A stretch of 64,000 bases of DNA from contig NC_133562.1 in the NCBI RefSeq assembly GCF_048773025.1, forward strand, positions 32,461,501 to 32,525,500. Reading direction: 5' to 3'. The notes below the pieces were generated by a model. The model did no database searches. It was not told the origin of the DNA and saw only the letters and a list, made by a program, of their open reading frames with translations. Shown piece by piece: positions 53,179 through 64,000 of the stretch (positions are counted from its first letter, which is position 1; each line of letters opens with the position of its first letter). Both the position numbers and the translations under genes were made by a program. Source of the DNA: Camelus bactrianus (lineage: Eukaryota; Chordata; Mammalia; Artiodactyla; Camelidae).

Positions 53179-54063
53179 CGTCCTTCACCTAGCTTGTTGG
53201 GAACACAAAGATTCTTTTCAGTTGCATACTCCAATCCATAAATATATATGGGGAAGTATTAGGTCCAACTCGGTATTACAGTGAAAACTGCAGGAACTTC
53301 AAAAAGGCACTAGGAAACAGACTGAGAAACCAGAGTAAAAGTGTCTCCTACAACCCATTCCCTTTGTGCTAGATGAACGAACGACTCTAAACATGGTCAG
53401 TTCTGAGAGATAATTGTATGTGATAGACGTCCTTCACCTAGCTTTTTGTGAATACAAAGTTACTTTTCATTTGCATACACCACTCCATACATATATATGG
53501 GGAGGTCCTAGCTCCAAATCTGTTTTACAGTGAAAACTGCAGGAACTTCAAACCGGCACTAGGAAACACACTGAGAAACCAGAGTAAAAATTTCTCCTGC
53601 AACACGTTCACTTTGTGCTAGATGAACGAACGACACTCCACTTGCTCAGTTCTGAGAGATAAGTGTGTGTGAAAGCCGTCATTCATCTAGCTTGTTGGGA
53701 ACACAAAGATTCTTTTCAGTTGCATACTCCTAACCATACATATATATGGGGAGGTACTAGCACCAACTCGGTTTTACAGTGAATACTGCAGGAACTTCAT
53801 ACCGGAAATAGGAAACACACTGAGAAACCAGAGTAAAAGTTTCCCCTGCAACCCGTTCCCTTTGTGCTAGATGAACGAACGACACTCCACTTGCTCATTA
53901 CTGAGAGATAAGTGTGTGTGAAAGCCGCCCTTCACGTAGTATTTATGAACACAAAGTTTCTATTCAGTTGCAAATTCCACTCCATACATGTATATGGGGA
54001 GGTACTAGATCCAACTCGGTTTAACAGTGAAAACTGAAGGAACTTTAAACCGGCACTAGGAAA

Positions 54064-54125
54064 CACAGGGAGGAAATGGAGCAAAAGTTTCTACTGCTTC
54101 CCGTTCCCATTGAGCTAGATGAACG
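54064..54125 (+). repeat. D-type half monomer joined to an ordinary one
   Basis: It starts as D type (CACAGGGAGGAAATGGAGCA, CTGCTTCCCG, CCCATTGAGCTAG) but from GAACGAATACTCTCC onward reverts to an ordinary monomer with TGTGTGTGAAAGCCG. This fits a crossover between D and ordinary monomers near CTAGATGAACGAA. It lies four monomers after the previous D segment and is repeated at 61,026. Confidence 0.75.
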
Positions 54126-55208
54126 AATACTCTCCACATGCTAAGTTCTGAGAGATTATTGTGTGTGAAAGCCGTACTTCACCTAGCTTTGTGGGAACAC
54201 AAAGATTCTTTTCAGTTGCAAACTCCACTCCTTACATATATATGGGGAGGTACTAGCTCCAACTTGGTTTTACAGTGAAAACTGAAGGAACTTCAAACCA
54301 GCACTAGGAAACTCACTGAGAATCCAGAGTAATAGTTTCTGCCACAACCCTTTCACTTTGAGCTAGATGAACGCAACTCTCTGAACATGCCGAGGACTGA
54401 GAAATAAGTGTGTGTGAAAGCCGTACTTCACATAGCTTATTGGGAACACAAAGTTTCTTTTCAGTTGCATACTCCACTCCATACATATATATGGGGAGGT
54501 ACTAGCGGCAAATCGGTTTTACAGTGAAAACTGCAGGAACTTCAAACCGGCACTAGGAAACACACTGAGAAACCAGAGTAAAATTTGTCCTGCAACCTGT
54601 TCCCTTTGTGCTAGATGAACGAACGACTCTCCACATGCTCAGTTCTCAGAGATATTTGTGTGTGAAAGCCGTACTTCACCTAGCTTTTTGGGAACACATA
54701 GATTCTTTTCTGTTGCAAACTCCACTCCTTACATATATAAGGGGAGGTACTATCTCCAACTCGGTTTTACAGTGAAAATTGAAGGAACTTAAAACCAGCA
54801 CTAGGAAACTCACTGAGAATCCAGAGTAATAGTTTCTTCCGCAACCCCTTCACTTTGAGCTAGATGAACGCACGTCTCTCCACATGCCCAGTTCTGAGAG
54901 ATAAGTGTGTGTGAAAGCCGTACTTCACCTAGCTTGTTGGGAACACAAAGATCCTTTAAGTTGCAAACTCCACTCCATACATATATATGGGGATATACTA
55001 GCTCCAACTCGGTTTTACAGTGAAAATTGTAGGAACTTCAAGCCGGAACTAGGAAACACACTGAGAAATCAGAGTAAAAGTTTCTTCTGCAACACGTTCA
55101 CTTTGTGCAAGATGAACCCACGATACTTCACATGCTCAGTTATGAGAGATAAGTGTGTGTGAAAGCCGTCCTTCACCTAGCTTGTTGGGAACACAAAGTT
55201 TCTTTTCC

Positions 55209-55270
55209 GTTGCAAACTCCACTCCATACATACATATGTGGAGGTACAAACTCCAACTCGGTTATACAGT
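55209..55270 (+). other. HOR2 tandem junction with a mosaic patch
   Basis: Left of 55,230 the sequence matches the end of copy 2 (62,171-62,192). From 55,231, TACATATGTGGAGGTACAAA matches the start of copy 1 (48,269). The next diagnostic stretch, CGGTTATACAG (55,260-55,270), matches the sequence after copy 2 (62,221) and not copy 1 (CGATTTTACAG). Copy-1 type returns with ACTGCAGGAACATC. The crossover took place in the conserved CTCCACTCCATACATA, and the alternation suggests a short conversion tract beside it. Confidence 0.75.
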
Positions 55271-58200
55271 GAAAACTGCAGGAACATCAAACCGGCACTT
55301 GGAAAAACAATGAGAAACCAGAGTTAAAGTTACTCCTGCAACGAGTTTTTTGGGCAAGATGAATGAACGACTCTCCACAGGCTCAGTACTGAGAGATAAT
55401 TGTGTGTGAAAGCCGTCCTTCACTTAGCTAGTTGGGAACACAAAGTTTCTTTTCCGTTGCAAACCCCAATCCATACATATATAAAGTGAGGTTCCAGCTC
55501 CAACTCGGTTTTACAGTGAAAATTGCAGGAAATTCAAGCCGGATCTGGGAAACACACAGAGAAACCAGAGTAAAAGTTTCTCTAGCAAACTGTTTCCTTT
55601 GTGCTAGATGAATGAACGACTCTCCACATGCTCAGTTCTGAGAGATAAGTGTGTGTGAAAGCCGTCCTTCACCTAGCTTGTTGGGAACACAAAGTTTCTT
55701 TTCCGTTGCAATCTCCACTCCATACATATATAAGGGGAGGTAAAAGTTCCAACATTCTTTTACAGGGAAAACTGCAGGAACTTCAAACCGGCACTAGGAA
55801 ACACACTGAGAAACCAGAGGAAAAGTTTCTCCTGCAACCTGTTCCATTTGTGCTAGGTGAAAAAACTTCTCTCCACTTGCTAAGTTCTGAGAGATATGTG
55901 TGTGTGAAAGCCGTCTTTCACCTAGCTTGTTGGGAACACAAAGATTCTTTTCAGTTGCAAACTCCACTCCATTCATTTATATGGGGAGGAACTAGCTCCA
56001 ACTATATTTTACAGTGAAAACTGCAGGAATTTCAAACCGGCACTAGGAAACACACTGAGAAACCAGAGTAAAAGTTTCCCCTGCAACCCGTTCCCTTTGT
56101 GCTAGATGTACGAAAGCCTCTCCACATGCTCATTTCTGAGAGTTAATTGTGTGTGAAAGCCGTCCTTCACCTAGCTTGTAGGGAACTCAATGTTTCTTTT
56201 CAGTTGCAAACTCCAATCCATATATATATATGGGAAGGTACTAGCTCCAACTCGGTTTTATATTGAAACATGCAGGAACATCAAACCGGCACTTGGAAAA
56301 AAAATGAGAAACCAGAGTAAACGTTACTCCTGCATCTCGTTCCATTTGTCCTAGATGAACGAACGACTCTCCACATGCTCATTTCTGAGAGATAAGTGTG
56401 TGTGAAACCCGTACTTCACCTATCTTATTGGGAACACAAAGATTCTTTTCAGTTGCATACGCCAATCCATACATATATATGGGGAGGTACTAGCTCCAAA
56501 TCTGTTTTACAGTGAAAATTGCAGGAACTTCAAACCGGCACTAGGAAACACACTGAGAAACCAGAGTAAAAGTATCTCCTGCCACAAGTTCCCTTTGTGC
56601 TAGATGTATGAAAGTCTCTCCACATGCTCAGTTCTGAGAGATAAGTGTGTGTGAAAGCCGTCATTCACTTAGCTTGTAGGGAACACAAAGTTTGTTTTCA
56701 GTTGCTAACTCCAATCCATACATATATATGGGGAGGTACTAGCTCCAACTCGGTTGTACAGTGAAAACTGCAGGAACTTCAAACCGGCACTAGGAAACAC
56801 ACTGAAAAACCAGAGAAAATCTTTCACCTGCAACCCGTTCCCTTTGTACTAGATGAACGAACTACTCTCCAAATGCTCAGTTCTGAGAGATAAGTGTGTG
56901 TGAAAGCCGTCCTTCAACTAGCTTGTTGGGAACACAAAGTTTCTTTTCAGATGCAAACTCCACTCCTTACATATATATGGGGAGGTACAAGCTCCAACTC
57001 GGTTTTACAGTGAAAACTGAATGAAATTCTAACCGGCACTAGGAAACACAGGGAGAATGTAGAATAAAAGTTTCTCCTGCTTCCCTTTCCCTTTAAGCCA
57101 AATGAACGAACGTCTCTCCACATGCTCAGTTTTCAGAAATAAATTATTATTAAAGCCGTCCTTCACCTACCTTGTTGGGAACACAAAGTTTCTTTTCAGT
57201 TGCATATTCCTCTCCATAAATATATGTGGGTAAGTACAAGCTCCAACTCGGTTTTACAGTGACAACTGCACGAATTTCAAACCGGCACTTGGAAAAACAA
57301 TGAGAAACCAGAGTAAAAGTTACACCTGCAAACCGTTCCCTTTGTGCTAGATGAACGAACGACTCTCCACATGCTCAGTACTGAGAGATAATTCTGTGTG
57401 AAAGCCGTCCTTCACCTAGCTTATTGGGAACACAAAGTTTCTTTTCAGTTGCCTAATCCACACCATACATATATATGGGGAGGTAGTATCTCCAACTCGG
57501 TTTTACTGTGAATACTGCAGGAACTTCAAACCGGATATAGGAAACACACTGAGAATCCAGAGTAAAAGTTTCCACTGCATCACTTTCCCTTTGTGCTAGA
57601 TGAACGAACGACTCTCCACATGCTAAGAACTGAGAGATAAGTGTGTGTGAAAGCTGCCCTTTACCTAGCTTTTTATGAACACAAAGATTCTTTCCAGTTG
57701 CAAACTCCACTCCATACATATATATGGGGAGGTACTTGCTCCAACTCTGTTTAACAGTGAAAACTGCAGGAACTTCAAACCGGCTTTAGGAAATACACTG
57801 AGAAACCATAGTAAATGTTTCTCCTGCACCCAGTTCCCTTTGTGCTACATGAACGAACGTCTCTCCACATGCTCAGTTCTGAGAGAGAAAAGTGTGTGTG
57901 AAAGCCGACCACCACCTAGCTTGTTGGGAACACAAAGTTACTTTTCAGTTGCATACTCCACTCCATATATATATATGGTGAGGTACTAGCTCAATCTCTG
58001 TTTTACAGTGAAAACTGCAGGAACTTCAAATCGAAAATAGGAAACACACTGAGAAACCAGAATAAAAGTTTCTCCTGCAACACGTTCAAATTGTGCTAGA
58101 TGAAAGAACGAATCTCCACATGCTCAGTTCTGAGAGATAAATGTGTGTGAAAGCCATCCTTCACTTAGCTTGTTGGGAAAACAAAGTTTCTTTACAGTTG

Positions 58201-61200
58201 CAAACTCCACTCCATACATATATATGGGGAGGTACTTGCTCCAACTCGGCTTTACAGTGAAAACTGCAGGAACTTCAAACCGGCACTAAGAAAATCACTG
58301 AGAATCCAGAGTAATACTTTCTGCCGCAACCCTTTCCCTTTGAGCTAGATGAACGCACGTCTCTCCACATGCTCAGTTCTGAGAGATAAGTGTGTGTGAA
58401 AGCCGTCGTTCACCTAGCTTGTTGGGAACACAGTTTCTTTTCAGTTGCAAACTCCACTCAATAAATATATATGGGGAAGTACTAGCTCCAACTCGGTTTT
58501 ACAGTGAAAACTGCAGGAACATCAAACCGGCACTAGGAAACACACTGAGAAACCAGAGTAAAAGTTTCCACTGCAACCCTTTCCCTTTTTGCTAGATGAA
58601 CGAACGACTCTCCACATGCTCAGATCTGAGAGATAAGTGTGTGTGAAAGCCGTACTTTACCTAGCTTTTTAGAACAAAATTTTCTTTTCAGATGCAAACT
58701 CCACTCCATATATGTATATGGGGAGAAACTAGCTCCAACTCGGTTTAACAGTGAAAACTGAAGGAACTTCAAACCAGCACTAGGAAACACAGTGAGGAAA
58801 TAGAATAAAAGTTTCCCCTGCTTCCCGTTCCCATTGAGCTAGATGAACGAACGTGACTCCACATGCTCAGTTCTCAGAGATAATTTTGTGTTAAAGCCGT
58901 ACTTCACCTAGCTTCTTGGGAACACAAAGTTTCTTTTCAGTTGCATACTCCACTCCATACATTTATATGGGGATATACTAGATCCAAATCGGTTTTACAG
59001 TGAAATCTGCAGGAACATCAAACCGGCACTAGGAAACACACTGAGAAACCAGAGTAAAAATTTCTCCTGCAATCCTTTCCAATTGTGCTAGATGAACGAA
59101 CGACTCTCCACATGCTAAGTTCTGAGAGATAATTGTGTGTGAAAGCCGTCCTTCAACTAGCTTGTTGGGAACACAAAGTTTCTTTTCCGTTGCAAACACC
59201 ACTGCATACATATATAAAGGGAGGTACCAGCTCCAACTCGGTTTTACAGTGAAAAATGCAGGAACTTCAAACCGGCGCTAGGAAACACACTGAGAAACCA
59301 GAGTAAAACTTTGTCCTGCAACCTGTTCCCTTTGTGCTAGATGAACGAACGACTCTCCACATGCTCAGTTCTCAGAGATAATATTGTGTGAAAGCCGTCG
59401 TTCACCTAGCTTGTTGGGAACACAAAGATTCTTTTCAGTTGCAAACTCCACTCCTTACATATATATGGGGAGGTACTAGCTCCAAATCGATTTTACAGTG
59501 AAAACTGAAGGAACTTCAAACCAGCACTAGGAAACTCACTGAGAATCCAGAGTAATAGTTTTTCCTGCAACCCTTTCCCTTTGAGCTAGATGAACGAACG
59601 TCTCTCCACATGCTAAGTTCTGAGAGATAATTGTGTGTGAAAGCCGTTCTTCACCTAGCTTGTTGGGAACACAAAGTTTCTTTTCATTTGCAAACTCCAC
59701 TCCATACATATATATGGGTATGTACTAGTTCCAACTCGGTTTTACAGTGAAAACTGTAGGAACTTCAAGCCGGTACTAGGAAACACACTGAGAAATCAGA
59801 GTAAAAGTATCTCATGCAACACGTTCCTTTGTGCTAGATGAACCCAAGACTCTCCACATGCTCAGATCTGAGAGGTATGTGTGTGTGAAAGCCGTACTTC
59901 TCCTAGCTTGTTGGGAACACAAAGATTATTTTCAGTTGCATACACCACTCCATACATATATAAGGGTAGTTACTAGCTCCAAAATGCTTTTACAGTGAAA
60001 ATGTAGGAACATCAAACTGGCTCTAGGAAACACAGGGAGAAAGAAGAACAAATGTTTCTCCTGCTTCACGTTCCCTTTAATCTAGATGAACGTACGTCTC
60101 TCCACATGCTCAGATTTCAGTGATAAGTTTGTTTTAAAGCCGTCCTTCACCTAGCTTGTTGGGAACACAAAGATTCTTTTCAGTTGCATACTCCAATCCA
60201 TAAATATATATGGGGAAGTATTAGGTCCAACTCGGTATTACAGTGAAAACTGCAGGAACTTCAAAAAGGCACTAGGAAACAGACTGAGAAACCAGAGTAA
60301 AAGTTTCTCCTACAACCCATTCCCTTTGTGCTAGATGAACGAACGACTCTAAACATGGTCAGTTCTGAGAGATAATTGTATGTGATAGACGTCCTTCACC
60401 TAGCTTTTTGTGAATACAAAGTTACTTTTCATTTGCATACACCACTCCATACATATATATGGGGAGGTCCTAGCTCCAAATCTGTTTTACAGTGAAAACT
60501 GCAGGAACTTCAAACCGGCACTAGGAAACACACTGAGAAACCAGAGTAAAAATTTCTCCTGCAACACGTTCACTTTGTGCTAGATGAACGAACGACACTC
60601 CACTTGCTCAGTTCTGAGAGATAAGTGTGTGTGAAAGCCGTCATTCATCTAGCTTGTTGGGAACACAAAGATTCTTTTCAGTTGCATACTCCTAACCATA
60701 CATATATATGGGGAGGTACTAGCACCAACTCGGTTTTACAGTGAATACTGCAGGAACTTCATACCGGAAATAGGAAACACACTGAGAAACCAGAGTAAAA
60801 GTTTCCCCTGCAACCCGTTCCCTTTGTGCTAGATGAACGAACGACACTCCACTTGCTCATTACTGAGAGATAAGTGTGTGTGAAAGCCGCCCTTCACGTA
60901 GTATTTATGAACACAAAGTTTCTATTCAGTTGCAAATTCCACTCCATACATGTATATGGGGAGGTACTAGATCCAACTCGGTTTAACAGTGAAAACTGAA
61001 GGAACTTTAAACCGGCACTAGGAAACACAGGGAGGAAATGGAGCAAAAGTTTCTACTGCTTCCCGTTCCCATTGAGCTAGATGAACGAATACTCTCCACA
61101 TGCTAAGTTCTGAGAGATTATTGTGTGTGAAAGCCGTACTTCACCTAGCTTTGTGGGAACACAAAGATTCTTTTCAGTTGCAAACTCCACTCCTTACATA

Positions 61201-62192
61201 TATATGGGGAGGTACTAGCTCCAACTCGGTTTTACAGTGAAAACTGAAGGAACTTCAAACCAGCACTAGGAAACTCACTGAGAATCCAGAGTAATAGTTT
61301 CTGCCACAACCCTTTCACTTTGAGCTAGATGAACGCAACTCTCTGAACATGCCGAGGACTGAGAAATAAGTGTGTGTGAAAGCCGTACTTCACATAGCTT
61401 ATTGGGAACACAAAGTTTCTTTTCAGTTGCATACTCCACTCCATACATATATATGGGGAGGTACTAGCGGCAAATCGGTTTTACAGTGAAAACTGCAGGA
61501 ACTTCAAACCGGCACTAGGAAACACACTGAGAAACCAGAGTAAAATTTGTCCTGCAACCTGTTCCCTTTGTGCTAGATGAACGAACGACTCTCCACATGC
61601 TCAGTTCTCAGAGATATTTGTGTGTGAAAGCCGTACTTCACCTAGCTTTTTGGGAACACATAGATTCTTTCCTGTTGCAAACTCCACTCCTTACATATAT
61701 AAGGGGAGGTACTATCTCCAACTCGGTTTTACAGTGAAAATTGAAGGAACTTAAAACCAGCACTAGGAAACTCACTGAGAATCCAGAGTAATAGTTTCTT
61801 CCGCAACCCCTTCACTTTGAGCTAGATGAACGCACGTCTCTCCACATGCCCAGTTCTGAGAGATAAGTGTGTGTGAAAGCCGTACTTCACCTAGCTTGTT
61901 GGGAACACAAAGATCCTTTAAGTTGCAAACTCCACTCCATACATATATATGGGGATATACTAGCTCCAACTCGGTTTTACAGTGAAAATTGTAGGAACTT
62001 CAAGCCGGAACTAGGAAACACACTGAGAAATCAGAGTAAAAGTTTCTTCTGCAACACGTTCACTTTGTGCAAGATGAACCCACGATACTTCACATGCTCA
62101 GTTATGAGAGATAAGTGTGTGTGAAAGCCGTCCTTCACCTAGCTTGTTGGGAACACAAAGTTTCTTTTCCGTTGCAAACTCCACTCCATACA
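55231..62192 (+). repeat. HOR2 copy 2: 28-monomer unit, 6,962 bp
   Basis: Second tandem copy at +6,962 bp. The differences I see relative to copy 1 are at 55,261, 55,264, 58,090, 58,656, 60,305, 61,227 and 61,671, giving about 0.1% divergence. The copy ends exactly where the first ends: the shared CTCCACTCCATACATA is followed by TATAAGGGG at 62,193 instead of the TACATATGTGG that opens a new copy. No third copy follows within the window. Confidence 0.93.
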
Positions 62193-64000
62193 TATATAAG
62201 GGGAGGTACCAGCTCCAACTCGGTTATACAGTGAAAAATGCAGGAACTTCAAACCGGCACTAGGAAACACACTGAGAAACCAGAGTAAAACTTTGTCATG
62301 GAACCTGTTACTTTGTGGTAGACGAACGAACGACTATCCACATGCTCAGTTCTCAGAGATATTTGTGGGTGAAATCCGTCCTTCAACTAGCTTGTTGGGA
62401 ACACAAAGATTCTTTTCAGTTGCAAACTCCAATCCTTACATATATATGGGGAGGTACTAGCTCCAACTCGGTTTTACAGTGAATACTGCAGGAAATTTAA
62501 ACCGGATATAGGAAACACACTGAGAAACCAGAGTAAAAGTTTCCACTGTAACCCTTTCCTTTGTGCCAGATGAACGAACGACTTGCCACACACTCAGTTC
62601 TGAGAGGTAAGTGTGTGTGAAAGCCGTCCTTCACCTAGCTTGTTGGGAACACAAAGATACTTTTCAGTTGCAAACTCCAATCCATACATGTATTTGGGGA
62701 GGTATTAGCTCCAACTCGGTTTAACAGTGAAAACTGAAGGAACTTCAAACCGGCACTGGGAAACACAGTGAGGAAATAGAGTAAAAGATTCCCCTGCTTC
62801 CCGTTCCCATTGAGCTAGATGAACGAACGTCTCTCCATTTGCTCAGTTCTCAGAGACAATATTGTGTTAAAGCCGTCCTTCCCCTAGCTTCTTGGGAACA
62901 AAAAGTTTCTTATCAGTTGCATACTCCACTCCATACATATATATGGGGAAGTACTAGCTCCAACTGGGTTCTACTGTGAAAACTGCAGGAACTTTAAACC
63001 GGCACTAGGAAACACACTGAAAAACCAGAGTAAAAATTTCTCCTGCAACCCATTCCATTTGTGCTAGATGAACGAACTATTCTCCACATGCTCAATTCTG
63101 AGAGACAAGTGTGTGTGAAAGCCATCCTTCAACTAGCTTGTTGGGAACACAGTTTCTTTTCACTTGCATACTCCACTTCATAAATATATTTGGGGAAGTA
63201 CTACCACCAACTCGGTTTTACAGTGAAAACTGCAGGAACTTCAAACCGGCACTAGGAAACACACTGAGAAAACAGAGTAAATGTTTCTCTTACAACCGGT
63301 TCCATTTGTGCTAAATGAACGAACGACTCTAAACATGGTCAGTTCTGAGAGATAATTGTGTGTGAAAGCCGTCCTTCAACTAGCTTGTTGGTAACACAAA
63401 GTTTCTTTCCAGTTGCATACTCCTCTCCATACATATATATGGGGAGGTATTCGCTCCAAGTCTGTTTTACAGTGAATACTGCAGAAACTTCAAACCGGAT
63501 ATAGGAAACACAATGAGAAACCAGAGTAAAAGTTTCCACTGCAACCCTTTCCCTTTGTGCTAGATGAAAGAACGACACTCCACAGGCTCATTTCTGAGAG
63601 TTAATTGTGTGTGAAAGCCGTCCTTCACATAGCTTGTTGGGAACACAAAGATACTTTTCAGTTGCAAACTCCACTCCTTACATATATATGGGGAGGTACT
63701 AGCTCCAACTCGGTTTTACAGTGAAAATTGAAGGAACTTCCAACCGGCACTAGGAAACTCACTGTTAATCCAGAGTAATAGTTTCTCCTACAACCTTTTC
63801 CCTTTGAGCTAGATGAATGAACGTCTCTCCACATGCTCAGTTCCGAGAGATAAGTGTGTGTGAAAGCCCTACTTCACCTAGCTTGTTGGGAACACAAAGT
63901 TTATTTTCAGTTGCATACTTCTCTCCATACATATATATGGGGAGGTATTAGCTCCAACACGGTTTTACAGTGAATACTGCAGGAAATTCAAACCGGATAT
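62193..64000 (+). repeat. HOR2-type monomers in a different order
   Basis: About seven monomers that resemble HOR2 classes but do not continue the 6,962-bp period. They include a D-type monomer (62,764), a CCGGATATAGG monomer near 62,502 and again near 63,496 (compare 50,568), and GAGTAATAG-like monomers near 63,770. Several changes are private. The array runs on past the window end with no boundary in sight. Confidence 0.85.
62764..62875 (+). repeat. D-type monomer segment outside the HOR2 copies
   Basis: Carries CACAGTGAGGAAATAGAGTA, CCTGCTTCCCG, CCCATTGAGCTAG, TTCTCAGAGACAATATTGTG and TTAAAGCC. It is close to the 51,826 segment but with private changes, so the class extends past HOR2. Confidence 0.8.

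Larger units (their letters stand above)
48269..55230 (+). repeat. HOR2 copy 1: 28-monomer unit, 6,962 bp
   Basis: First of two tandem copies. In order it contains the B-specific monomer, the HOR2 head, a shortened X block (49,449-49,800), a HOR1 fragment with GAAAATCTTTCACC (49,855), then about 21 monomers not found in HOR1, four of them carrying D-type sequence. The limits given are those of the duplication: the sequence after 48,268 recurs from 55,231, and copy 2 ends at 62,192. By eye the two copies differ at about seven positions: 48,299, 48,302, 51,128, 51,694, 53,343, 54,265 and 54,709. Confidence 0.93.
1..64000 (+). repeat. 248-bp tandem satellite array (whole window)
   Basis: About 258 head-to-tail monomers of 247-249 bp fill the window with no interruption. 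Counting from the GAGATA that opens the window, the first 22 monomers start at 1, 249, 498, 747, 995, 1243, 1491, 1738, 1987, 2235, 2484, 2732, 2981, 3230, 3478, 3727, 3976, 4223, 4471, 4720, 4968 and 5216. Landmarks in order, with approximate offset in the monomer: GT run (8-16), AAAGCCGTCCTTCAC (18-31), TTGGGAACACAAAG (40-53), pyrimidine tract TTTCTTTTCAG (54-64), AT dyad inside CCATACATATATATGG (76-92), TTTTACAGTGAAAACTGCAG (117-136), TTCAAACCGGCACTAGGAAA (141-160), GAGAAACCAGAG (167-178), TTCCCTTTGTGCTAGATGAA (201-220), CTCCACATGCTCAGTTCTGA (229-249). All monomers have the same orientation. No family name is recognised; a centromeric or heterochromatic role is inferred from array size and HOR structure only. 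Confidence 0.98.

Noticed and set aside
1-64000. CENP-B box
   Set aside because: I looked for the TTCG....A..CGGG pattern in both directions in the consensus and main variants and saw none. TTCAAACCGGCAC is only a superficial likeness.
1-64000. CRISPR array
   Set aside because: The repeats are 248 bp with no unique spacers between short direct repeats, and no cas genes are present. The structure is satellite DNA.

Overview
The whole 64 kb window is one uninterrupted head-to-tail satellite DNA array. The monomer is about 248 bp (247-249 bp), all copies point the same way, and there are roughly 258 of them. I found no protein-coding gene, tRNA, rRNA, CRISPR, transposon or other non-satellite insertion. 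The longest open frames (122 aa or less) lie inside the satellite, occur on both strands and recur exactly at the repeat periods, so I annotate none as a gene. Long monomer-based arrays with higher-order repeats (HORs) are typical of eukaryotic centromeric or other heterochromatic satellites. I do not recognise the family and cannot name the organism; a plant is a guess, an animal is not excluded.

Layout. (1) 1 to about 40,480: an HOR domain (HOR1) with a 22-monomer, 5,463-bp unit. Copies start at 1, 5464, 10927, 16143, 21605, 27068 and 32531, plus a head-truncated eighth at 37667. They come in variants (A1, A2, a 21-monomer B, and a recombinant C). The order A1-A2-B-C repeats, giving a third tier of periodicity of 21,604 bp. 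A hybrid junction at 37,659-37,666 removes five monomers from the second round. (2) About 40.5-43.1 kb: a patchwork at the domain edge, with a foreign three-monomer block, a HOR1 fragment, the head of a second HOR and the start of a repeat of that same 8-monomer order (1,989 bp). (3) About 43.1-47.3 kb: older, shuffled monomers with no exact long-range repeat. (4) About 47.3-48.3 kb: a detached slice of HOR1. (5) 48,269-62,192: two tandem copies of a 28-monomer, 6,962-bp unit (HOR2), about 99.9% identical by eye, containing a divergent monomer class (D) seen nowhere else in the window. (6) 62,193-64,000: HOR2-type monomers in a different order.

Together these layers record how the array grew: monomer amplification, a 22-mer HOR, amplification of four HORs as a block, unequal exchange and short conversion tracts, and a very recent 28-mer duplication beside it. 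Each monomer also carries two short dyad elements, an AT-rich 16-bp near-palindrome and a CAGT-GAAA-ACTG hairpin next to a PstI site. These are the only candidate functional motifs I can point to.
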